A stretch of 14,083 bases of DNA from positions 1-14,083 of the forward strand of contig CAYZXU010000062.1 in NCBI GenBank assembly GCA_964482535.1, given 5' to 3'. Source of the DNA: CAYZXU01 sp964482535. Lineage in GTDB: Bacteria; Desulfobacterota; Desulfobacteria; Desulfobacterales; BuS5. Below are positions 1 through 6,019 of the stretch, piece by piece. Within the stretch, counting starts at the first letter, position 1. Each line of letters opens with the position of its first letter. A program made the position numbers and the translations under genes. The notes beneath the pieces were generated by a model that was not told where the DNA came from, did no database searches, and saw only the letters and a list, made by a program, of their open reading frames with translations.

Positions 1-46
1 AAACTTTTGTTACCCCTAATTCTATAAGCCAATAAGGAGAGGAGCT

Positions 47-277
47 ATGAAAGAGTTGATTATTTATATTGCCCGGTCGCTGGTGGATAATCCTGATCAA
101 GTGGAAGTTCTGGAAGTTGAAGGGAATCAAACGTCTGTGCTTGAGCTTAAGGTGGCAAAGGAGGATTTAGGGAAAGTAATCGGAAAACAGGGCAGAACAG
201 CGCGGGCAATGCGAACAATATTAAGCGCTGCTTCTGCAAAAATAAAAAAACGTACTGTTCTTGAAATTATCGAATAG
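47..277 (+). CDS. khpA: KH-domain RNA-binding protein (KhpA family)
   Basis: This 76-aa protein is a single KH domain. It carries the GxxG RNA-contact loop as GKQG (residues 46-49) within the block VIGKQGRTARAMRTIL. Length and sequence fit the KhpA/YlqC family, small cytoplasmic RNA chaperones that bind structured RNA and in some bacteria pair with KhpB (Jag). The ATG is preceded by a strong purine-rich ribosome site (AAGGAGAGGAG). It lies just before rimM and trmD, the usual place for this gene, between rpsP and rimM; rpsP itself would be to the left of the window and is not visible. The stop is 4 bases from the chosen rimM start, so the two are probably translationally coupled. The family call is firm; the exact RNA targets are unknown. 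Confidence 0.93.
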   Translation: MKELIIYIARSLVDNPDQVEVLEVEGNQTSVLELKVAKEDLGKVIGKQGRTARAMRTILSAASAKIKKRTVLEIIE

Positions 278-281
278 CGCT

Positions 282-782
282 TTGGGTAATGATTCAACTG
301 TAATCGTGGGAAAGATAGTTGGGCTGCATGGTTTGAACGGTACAGCCAAGGTATACTCTTATGCCGATTCCCTGTCAGTATATGAGTCGGGAAGTTCAAT
401 AATGCTGACAGATAAAAAAGGCAGGGGAAAAGATTTTACAATCAGATTTGCAAAGCAGAATAATCGGACTTTGCTTTTATCGCTGGAGGGTATAACAAGC
501 CGGACTGATATGGAAAAGCTTGTGGGCTCAGAGCTTTCGGTTAAAAGAGAAGATCTTCCTGCTTTAGATGAAGGTGAATATTACTGGTGTGATATAATAG
601 GGCTTTGTGTTTTTAATGAAAAAAATATTTACATGGGCAGGGTTGAATCTATAATTTCAACGGGCAGTAATGATGTATATGTCGTGAAAAATAATAATGA
701 CGAGCAACTTATTCCTGCCATAGAATCTGTTGTAAAAAAAATTGATTTAGAGAAAAAAAATATTATAATAGAAATGCCTTGA
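282..782 (+). CDS. rimM: Ribosome maturation factor RimM
   Basis: RimM helps mature the 30S head by binding ribosomal protein S19. The protein has the two family domains. The N-terminal RimM barrel opens with VIVGKIVGLHGLNGTAKVYS. The C-terminal PRC-barrel begins near the GEYYWCDIIG block and ends with IPAIESVVKKIDLEKKNIII. No ATG is in frame near the expected N-terminus. I chose the TTG at 282 (protein MGNDSTVIVGK..., 166 aa) because it lies just after the khpA stop and gives a normal family N-terminus; a TTG at 261, overlapping khpA, is the alternative. Neither has a clear Shine-Dalgarno site, so coupling to khpA translation is likely. Family confidence is high, start confidence moderate. 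Confidence 0.92.
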   Translation: MGNDSTVIVGKIVGLHGLNGTAKVYSYADSLSVYESGSSIMLTDKKGRGKDFTIRFAKQNNRTLLLSLEGITSRTDMEKLVGSELSVKREDLPALDEGEYYWCDIIGLCVFNEKNIYMGRVESIISTGSNDVYVVKNNNDEQLIPAIESVVKKIDLEKKNIIIEMP

Positions 783-832
783 AGGTGTTTAAACAAAGAT
801 AAAATAATCTGAGCCGGTTTCAAAAAAAATTT

Positions 833-1621
833 ATGAATTTTTCTGTTTTGACAATATTTCCACAGATGTTTAACATGTTTTGGGAATATGGAGTTATAAG
901 AAGAGCAATAGAAAAAAAAAAGATTGTTGCATCAGCTATAGATATAAGAGATTTTGCAAAAGGTAAACATCGGGTTACAGATGACAGGCCATACGGTGGA
1001 GGTTGCGGTATGGTGATGAAAGCTGAACCCCTGGCCAAAGCAATAAGGGAAGTCAAAAAGAGATCACCGTCTTCCAAAACAGTATTGCTCACACCCCAGG
1101 GAAAAGTTTTTAATCAGTCCATTGCCCGCAAATTTGCAAAGATGGAAGGGCTTATATTTGTTTGCGGCAGGTATGAAGGGGTTGATGAACGTATCTGTCA
1201 TGATTATATAGATTACGAGGTTTCAATAGGCGACTATGTGCTGACAGGAGGGGAAATTGCGTCAATGGTAGTAATTGATGCTGTTGCCAGACTTGTTCCG
1301 GGCACACTGGGTGGAGCAGATTCAGCTGAAAAGGATTCTTTTTCAGACAACCTTATAGAACATGCTCATTATACCAGACCTCGCGTATTTGAAGATAATG
1401 ATGTTCCTGAAGTCCTGCTTTCTGGCAACCATAAAGAGATTGATAAATGGAGGCTTGAGACTTCGCTCATACGCACTTTTCTTAAAAGACGGGATCTGCT
1501 GAAAGACAGATCCATGAGCCTTCAGGAGATTGAAATTTTACAAAAGTGGTGCTTTGATATCAAAAAAATTATACTTGCCCAGTCTGTACATGGCTCTGAT
1601 ACATTATCCGGTTGTCAATAA
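833..1621 (+). CDS. trmD: tRNA (guanine-37-N1)-methyltransferase TrmD
   Basis: TrmD uses S-adenosylmethionine to methylate N1 of G37 next to the tRNA anticodon, which prevents +1 frameshifting. It is a cytoplasmic SPOUT-fold dimer. Diagnostic motifs are all present: MNFSVLTIFPQMF at the start, YGGGCGM (residues 54-60), CGRYEGVDER (111-120), SIGDYVLTGGE (131-141, the trefoil-knot SAM site), and RPRVFEDNDVPEVLLSGNH. At 262 aa it is a little longer than most TrmD proteins; the extra C-terminal tail (about KKIILAQSVHGSDTLSGCQ) is encoded where the gene overlaps the next one by 32 bases. The ATG at 833 has only an AT-rich leader and no good ribosome site. Confidence 0.97.
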   Translation: MNFSVLTIFPQMFNMFWEYGVIRRAIEKKKIVASAIDIRDFAKGKHRVTDDRPYGGGCGMVMKAEPLAKAIREVKKRSPSSKTVLLTPQGKVFNQSIARKFAKMEGLIFVCGRYEGVDERICHDYIDYEVSIGDYVLTGGEIASMVVIDAVARLVPGTLGGADSAEKDSFSDNLIEHAHYTRPRVFEDNDVPEVLLSGNHKEIDKWRLETSLIRTFLKRRDLLKDRSMSLQEIEILQKWCFDIKKIILAQSVHGSDTLSGCQ

Positions 1622-2135
1622 AAATGGCGAAATAATAACTTCGGCAGTTACCAACCTGGATTTGCATGATATTGCAAGAGCCGGCAAGACATACGGGGTC
1701 AAGAGTTTTTATGTTGTTACACCTCTTTCAGATCAGAAAAAGCTTGTTGGCGAGATAACTTCTCACTGGACTAAAGGGGCAGGCGCAGAATATAATCCTA
1801 AAAGGCGTGATGCCCTTGAACTGATTAAAATTAAAGATTCTATAGAGGAAGTAAAAAACGACATTGCCGCTCTGTCTAAAATTATGCCAAAGACGGTTGT
1901 TACATGTGCCTCAAGTAATGCAGGAAGTATAGATTACAGATCGTTTCGCGAATTACTTAAGGATGGAAGAACATACCTTTTACTTTTTGGAACAGCATGG
2001 GGTCTTGGCAGGGAAGTAATTTCAGCGGCAGACTATATCCTTGATCCTATAAAAGGAGTGAGTGCATATAATCATCTTTCAGTGCGGAGCGCTGCTGCCA
2101 TAATTCTTGACAGGCTGGTAGGTAGAGAAGTTTAA
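1590..2135 (+). CDS. SPOUT-type SAM-dependent RNA methyltransferase (TM1570-like)
   Basis: A 182-aa protein of the RNA methyltransferase family that follows TrmD in many Desulfobacterota and Thermotogae (Pfam Methyltrn_RNA_4, of which I recall TM1570 as the structural example). The C-terminal half has SPOUT knot features: YLLLFGTAWGLG, then ILDPIKG and YNHLSVRSAAAIILDRL, the family's SAM-binding loop and dimer helix. The N-terminus (MALIHYPVVNKNGEIITSAVTNLDLHDIAR) is also family-like and supports the ATG at 1590; a longer reading that starts at 1530 would only add residues from inside trmD. The gene overlaps trmD by 32 bases, so coupled expression is likely. The modified RNA position is not known to me. 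Confidence 0.88.
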   Translation: MALIHYPVVNKNGEIITSAVTNLDLHDIARAGKTYGVKSFYVVTPLSDQKKLVGEITSHWTKGAGAEYNPKRRDALELIKIKDSIEEVKNDIAALSKIMPKTVVTCASSNAGSIDYRSFRELLKDGRTYLLLFGTAWGLGREVISAADYILDPIKGVSAYNHLSVRSAAAIILDRLVGREV

Positions 2136-2142
2136 AGCCGGG

Positions 2143-2174
2143 TAATCCTGACGGATTAATTAAAAAATAATTAA
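2143..2174 (+). promoter_or_regulatory. Small inverted repeats in the rplS leader
   Basis: The 58-base spacer before rplS holds a perfect 6-bp inverted repeat, TAATCC-TGAC-GGATTA (2143-2158). It partly overlaps a second one, TTAATT (2156-2161) with AATTAA (2169-2174). The two could form alternative hairpins in the leader RNA. There is no T-run after either stem, so this is not a standard intrinsic terminator. A role in control of L19 synthesis or RNA processing is only a guess; in AT-rich DNA short repeats like this can arise by chance. Confidence 0.22.
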
Positions 2175-2193
2175 GATAGCTTGGAGACATACT

Positions 2194-2547
2194 ATGGAAA
2201 AAATGAAAATGGTGGAAAATAGAGCAATGCGAACGGATATCCCTGATTTTATCTCAGGAGATACTGTAAAAGTTCATGTTAAGATCAAAGAAGGAGAAAA
2301 AGAACGTATCCAGATATTTCAAGGCGTTGTTATAAGTAAAAGAAATAGATCTTCACTTTCCTCCTTTACTGTGAGAAAAGTATCATACGGCATAGGTGTT
2401 GAACGTATTTTTCTTTTTCATTCACCTATTATTGATAAAATTGAGGTGGTAACCCGCGGTCGTGTGCGCAGAGCAAAAATTTATTATTTGAGAAAATTAA
2501 AAGGGAAAGCAGCGAGGATAAAGGAACGCCGTTTTGTGGGCATTTGA
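2194..2547 (+). CDS. rplS: 50S ribosomal protein L19
   Basis: L19 sits at the 30S-50S interface of the ribosome. The 117-aa protein has the family body almost throughout: ISGDTVKVHVKIKEG, IFQGVVISKRN, FTVRKVSYGIGVERIF, HSPIIDKIEVVTRGRVRRAK and the C-terminal YYLRKLKGKAARIKERR. Length is normal. The ATG at 2194 has a GGAGA ribosome site about 8 bases upstream. Its 3' end overlaps the next gene, rnhB, by 14 bases. Position between the methyltransferase pair and rnhB is the standard order. Confidence 0.98.
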   Translation: MEKMKMVENRAMRTDIPDFISGDTVKVHVKIKEGEKERIQIFQGVVISKRNRSSLSSFTVRKVSYGIGVERIFLFHSPIIDKIEVVTRGRVRRAKIYYLRKLKGKAARIKERRFVGI

Positions 2548-3193
2548 GAAAAAAGCTGCATTGCAAGGCTTTATAAATATTGCGGGAACAGATGAAGCCG
2601 GCAGGGGACCCCTTGCAGGACCTGTTGTTTCCGCAGCCGTTATACTTCCGGTTTCTTTTTCAGTTGCCGGTGTTGATGATTCAAAAAAATTATCGCCTAA
2701 AAAAAGAGATTACCTTTTTGATAAAATTTGCGAAAAAGCAGTTGCCACAGGAACAGGGTTAATTGATTCTGCTGAAATTGATAAAATAAATATTCTTAAA
2801 GCCTCTATACTTTCAATGTCTATGGCTGTCAAACAACTTGATCCAGCCCCTGACTACCTGCTTATAGACGGCAATTTTAAAATTGACTTCCCTTTGCCCC
2901 CGGAGTCTTTTATAAAACAGGAGTCTTTGATAAAAGGGGACAGCCGAAGCATCTCCATTGCAGCGGCTTCGATTATTGCCAAGGTAACAAGAGACAGGCT
3001 TATGGAAAAGTATCATGAAAAATATCCGCAGTACGGCTTTGCCAGTCACAAAGGATATCCCACAAAAGCGCATAAAGAGGCAATAAAACAGTTTGGACCA
3101 TGCCGCATACACAGACGAACGTTTAAAGGGGTTAAAGAGTACATAAAAGAGGAGAAAATTCCTATATTATGTTCTTGCTCGGAATTAAATTAG
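2534..3193 (+). CDS. rnhB: Ribonuclease HII
   Basis: RNase HII removes RNA from RNA-DNA hybrids and cuts at single ribonucleotides built into DNA. The acidic metal-binding residues are all visible: D20 and E21 in GTDEAGRGPLAGPVV, D112 in LLIDGNF, and D136 in IKGDSRS, followed by AAASIIAKVTRD. The later block KGYPTKAHKEAIKQFGPCRIHRRTF is also typical. I chose the TTG at 2534 because an AAGGA ribosome site lies about 9 bases upstream inside rplS; an in-frame TTG at 2561 is the alternative. The gene overlaps rplS by 14 bases and its 3' end overlaps the next gene by 25 bases. At 219 aa it has a slightly long tail after the conserved domain. Confidence 0.95.
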   Translation: MWAFEKKAALQGFINIAGTDEAGRGPLAGPVVSAAVILPVSFSVAGVDDSKKLSPKKRDYLFDKICEKAVATGTGLIDSAEIDKINILKASILSMSMAVKQLDPAPDYLLIDGNFKIDFPLPPESFIKQESLIKGDSRSISIAAASIIAKVTRDRLMEKYHEKYPQYGFASHKGYPTKAHKEAIKQFGPCRIHRRTFKGVKEYIKEEKIPILCSCSELN

Positions 3194-3831
3194 GCGGAAA
3201 AAAATTTTTAAATACATATGTTTTTCTCAAAAGAATAAGAAAAAATCTGAAAAAATATTACCATGTAATCAGCATAAAACAGTACGATAAGGGAACCGAT
3301 CTGTCTGTTGTTGAGGAGGAAGCGGTTAATATTTATAATGATGAAAAATATATAATTAAAAAACCCCGTTTCAGTCAGGATAAAAGACCTGTTAAAACAG
3401 TTTGCGCAAACCCTCTTATTTTTGTTAATCCTTCTGGACTCCATGCTGAAAAAAATTTTATCAGGGGGAAAGATGTGCCGGCTGAAGTTTTTTTTTATAT
3501 TAAAGGGGAAAAATGGGAAATAGAAGATGATGACAGGCATCTTGGGCATAATTTTTATGTTCCGGAGCATATCCTTTTGCAGGATCTAATAAGAGTGGTT
3601 AATGATAATCGGTTGATACTTGAAAAGGTTCCTGATTTTTCCTGCAGCCTTGCAAAAGAGTTTAAAAAGCTTCAGGTTTCCACCGCTGATATAAAAGATA
3701 GTCTGTTCCCATCAATAGATAATTTTGAAAATAAAGATATTATCCTGTCCATGTCAATGCCTGTTTGGTTTTATGAAAATTATCTTGATATCCGGGCGGC
3801 AAGCCGTAGTAATTACGGAGAACTCAGGTAA
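3169..3831 (+). CDS. Unrecognised 220-aa protein between rnhB and yraN
   Basis: I do not recognise this family. The frame is open for 220 codons, begins with ATG inside the end of rnhB (25-base overlap) and ends 30 bases before yraN, so it is probably a real operon member. A purine-rich GAGGAG lies about 14 bases before the ATG, a long spacing. The protein is soluble-looking: no signal peptide or membrane helix, a lysine-rich basic N-terminal third (about residues 10-35), and an acidic stretch EIEDDDRHLGHNFYVPEHI near the middle. Four cysteines or fewer are scattered without a metal motif. The N-terminal third is richer in A and T than its neighbours. It could be a lineage-specific nucleic-acid-associated protein, but nothing in it proves this. 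Confidence 0.7.
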   Translation: MFLLGIKLGGKKFLNTYVFLKRIRKNLKKYYHVISIKQYDKGTDLSVVEEEAVNIYNDEKYIIKKPRFSQDKRPVKTVCANPLIFVNPSGLHAEKNFIRGKDVPAEVFFYIKGEKWEIEDDDRHLGHNFYVPEHILLQDLIRVVNDNRLILEKVPDFSCSLAKEFKKLQVSTADIKDSLFPSIDNFENKDIILSMSMPVWFYENYLDIRAASRSNYGELR

Positions 3832-3861
3832 AAGGGGTAGAAATATGCCGGTTTTTGGAAC

Positions 3862-4236
3862 ATGTTGAACAGACAGCAGATATTTGGAAAAAAAAGCGAA
3901 ACAGAGGCGGTTAAACACCTTAAGAAACTTGGATATAAAATTATTGAAAAGAATTACAAGACCAAAATAGGTGAAATAGATATTATAGCCAAAGATAAGG
4001 ATACTCTTGTCTTTGTTGAAGTTAAAGCGAGAAATTCTGCTAAATTCGGAAATCCGAAACTGGCAGTAACATTAAAAAAGCAGAAAAAAATTTCAATGGT
4101 TGCCCTGCAGTATCTAAAAAGCATTAAAAAAAGCAATGTAAAGGCAAGGTTTGACGTTGTGGCAATCATTAAAGATAAAGATAGTATTTATAGTGTCGAG
4201 ATTATAAAAAATGCATTTGAGCTAGCATATAGATAA
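3862..4236 (+). CDS. yraN: YraN/UPF0102 family endonuclease-like protein
   Basis: A 124-aa protein of the UPF0102 family, which has a PD-(D/E)XK nuclease-type fold. The putative active-site pattern is clear: E38 and D40 in GEIDIIAKD, then E53-V-K55 in LVFVEVKAR. The N-terminal GKKSETEAVKHLKKLGYKIIEKNYK is the usual leading helix. Its cell role is not settled; it is often found just after rnhB, as here. The ATG at 3862 has a weak TTTTGGAA site in front of it. A tiny 7-codon frame (ATG at 3845, TGA ending 3868) overlaps the start and could couple translation, but it may be chance. Confidence 0.92.
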   Translation: MLNRQQIFGKKSETEAVKHLKKLGYKIIEKNYKTKIGEIDIIAKDKDTLVFVEVKARNSAKFGNPKLAVTLKKQKKISMVALQYLKSIKKSNVKARFDVVAIIKDKDSIYSVEIIKNAFELAYR

Positions 4237-4278
4237 TTTTGACTTTTTAATAGCCTATATAAAAATGAGGTTGAAAAA

Positions 4279-4791
4279 ATGTATACAAAAACAGTAATGG
4301 ATCATTTTAGAAAACCCAGGAATGTCGGGGTAATAGAGGATGCAGATGGTGTAGGTGAAGTCGGCAACCCATTGTGCGGTGATATAATGACCATTTATCT
4401 TAAAATAAAGGATGAGCGGATTGAGGATATAAAATTCCAGACATTCGGCTGCGGTTCTGCAATAGCTGTCTCAAGCATGCTCACTGAAATTGCCAGGGGA
4501 AAAAGCCTTGATGAAGCAAAAAAAATTACAAACAAGGATGTAGCAAAGGCTTTGGACGGTTTGCCGAAAAACAAGCTTCACTGTTCCAATTTAGGCGCTG
4601 ATGCGCTTCAAATGGCTATCAGGAATTATGAAGAGAGAAAAACAGGCAAAATTAGAGAGATGGAGCATAAACCTGAAAAACATGAACATGAGCCAGGGGA
4701 AAAATGTTTTTGCCCCTATTGTGACATTGAACTGGTTGAAGGCGTAACATTCTGCGAAGCATGTCAATCTAATCTTGAAGAGGAGCACTAA
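4279..4791 (+). CDS. IscU/NifU-like Fe-S scaffold with C-terminal zinc-ribbon-like tail
   Basis: The first 125 residues are an IscU/NifU N-terminal scaffold on which Fe-S clusters are built. The three ligand cysteines are present: C33 in NPLCGDIM with the partner D35, C58 in FGCGSA, and C102 in KLHCSNLG. The HscA-binding LPPVK of true IscU is replaced by LPKNK, so an HscA/HscB partner is unlikely. After a charged His/Glu/Lys linker (about 126-141) comes an extra domain with C143, C145, C148 and C159, C162, a CxxC...CxxC pattern like a small zinc ribbon. There is no Nfu domain. The ATG has GAGG about 9 bases upstream. It is directly followed by a NifS homologue (10-base gap), the classic scaffold-desulfurase pairing. 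Confidence 0.9.
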   Translation: MYTKTVMDHFRKPRNVGVIEDADGVGEVGNPLCGDIMTIYLKIKDERIEDIKFQTFGCGSAIAVSSMLTEIARGKSLDEAKKITNKDVAKALDGLPKNKLHCSNLGADALQMAIRNYEERKTGKIREMEHKPEKHEHEPGEKCFCPYCDIELVEGVTFCEACQSNLEEEH

Positions 4792-4801
4792 GCTACTGAT
4801 A

Positions 4802-5980
4802 ATGGTGAAAAACATAAAAAATATATATTTTGATCATATCTCGGCAAATCCTCTGATACCTGAAGTCAAGGATGCTATTATAGAGGCTGTTAAAAAAGAT
4901 TATGCCAATCCTTCGAGCATGCATAAATCAGGAGAAGAAGCTGCCGAAGCTTTGCATGAAGCCAGAAAATCCGTGGCAGCTCTTATCAACTGCAGCTCCC
5001 CTAAAGAAGTAATTTTTACTTCCGGCGGAACTGAATCCGTAAACCACGCCATAAAAGGGGTTGCCATGGCAAATGCTTCCAAAGGGAAGCATATTATCAC
5101 ATCAAATATCGAGCATAATTCCGTTATAAGAAGTCTGCGCCGTTTAAAATCTATGGGCTTTAAAATTACCTCAATACCTGTGAATGAAGAGGGCATTGTT
5201 AATCCTGAAGATGTTAAAAAAGCCATAACAGACAAGACAGTACTTGTTTCGATAATGCACAGCAATAATGAAACAGGGACTATCGAACCTGTTAAGGAAA
5301 TAGCGCACATATTAAAAGAAAAAAAGATAATATTCCATACGGACGCTGTGGATTCAGTGGGTGTCGTGCCTGTTGACGTACAGGATCTCGGTGTTGATCT
5401 TCTTAGTTTTGCCTCCAACACTTTTTATGGGCCAACCGGTGTGGGAGGATTATATGTTAAACGCGGGACCATGGTATTTCCTCTTTTAGACGGAGGCACA
5501 CAGGAACATAATAAACGGGCAGGTGCCGAAAATCTTATGGGAATAATAGGTATGGGTAAAGCAGCAGAAATTGCAAAACGCGATCTTGAGCCAAGAATGA
5601 TTCATTACAAAAAGCTTAAAGACAAACTTATTGCTCTCTTGCCCGACTATATTGATGAATATTATTTGAATGGTCATCCCGTGCATGCTCTTCCAAATCA
5701 TGTATCAATCTCAATTCGGTATATTGAAGGTGAAAGTGTACTGTTAATGCTGGATGATGAGGAGATAAGCGTATCAACACGCTCAGCATGTGCCACAGGC
5801 TCTTTGAGGTCATCCCACGTTCTTTTGTCAATAGGCAGGGACTCGGCTGATGCCCAGGGAACTCTTGTGATAACCTTTGGGCTGGAAAATGTCGAACAAG
5901 ATATTGTCAGATTTTTAAGTGAATTAAAAAATATTGTCAAATCCTTAAGGGATATGTCTCCTCTTTATAATAAAAAATAG
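4802..5980 (+). CDS. NifS/IscS-family protein lacking the PLP lysine
   Basis: A 392-aa class V aminotransferase-fold protein of the NifS/IscS cysteine desulfurase family. Family blocks run in order: FTSGGTESVNHAI, the H105 block NIEHNSV, SNNETGTIEP (N156), HTDAV (D181, the PLP N1 aspartate), LSFASNTFYGPTGVGGLY, GGTQEHNKRAGAEN, and the mobile cysteine loop STRSACATGSL with C330. Active enzymes have S-x-H-K-x-Y-G-P at the fifth block; here it is A-S-N-T, so the Schiff-base lysine is T207 and the His before it is N206. The usual Gln after HTDA-V is D184, and the substrate-carboxylate Arg of the C-terminal (I/L)RFS-G block seems to be Val (TLVITFG). Normal cysteine desulfuration is therefore doubtful. 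The reading frame is intact and full length, so this is not simple decay. Start: ATG at 4802, 10 bases after the scaffold gene; AGGAG lies about 16 bases upstream. Confidence 0.9.
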   Translation: MVKNIKNIYFDHISANPLIPEVKDAIIEAVKKDYANPSSMHKSGEEAAEALHEARKSVAALINCSSPKEVIFTSGGTESVNHAIKGVAMANASKGKHIITSNIEHNSVIRSLRRLKSMGFKITSIPVNEEGIVNPEDVKKAITDKTVLVSIMHSNNETGTIEPVKEIAHILKEKKIIFHTDAVDSVGVVPVDVQDLGVDLLSFASNTFYGPTGVGGLYVKRGTMVFPLLDGGTQEHNKRAGAENLMGIIGMGKAAEIAKRDLEPRMIHYKKLKDKLIALLPDYIDEYYLNGHPVHALPNHVSISIRYIEGESVLLMLDDEEISVSTRSACATGSLRSSHVLLSIGRDSADAQGTLVITFGLENVEQDIVRFLSELKNIVKSLRDMSPLYNKK

Positions 5981-6019
5981 CATGACAAAAATTAGGGATA
6001 TTTTCTCTTTAAAAATTAT

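Noticed and set aside
3208..3570. Minus-strand open frame opposite the unrecognised 220-aa gene
   Set aside because: Translation is rich in Phe, Ile and Asn as expected from the reverse of Lys/Glu-rich coding DNA. The plus frame is longer and fits the operon spacing.
3845..3868. Seven-codon frame overlapping the yraN start
   Set aside because: Too short to call as a gene; noted only as a possible coupling element.
4239..4261. TTGACT followed by TATATA before the Fe-S scaffold gene as a promoter
   Set aside because: The spacer is only 11 bases, too short for sigma-70, and no other -10 fits; the genes may be read through from yraN.
4900..5421. Long minus-strand open frame (173 codons) inside the NifS-like gene
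   Set aside because: It is the mirror of a well-supported coding frame with family motifs; its translation has no recognisable domain and no ribosome site.
4802..5980. NifS-like gene as a decaying pseudogene
   Set aside because: Full length, no frameshift or stop, conserved loop cysteine and intact partner gene argue for a kept function rather than decay.
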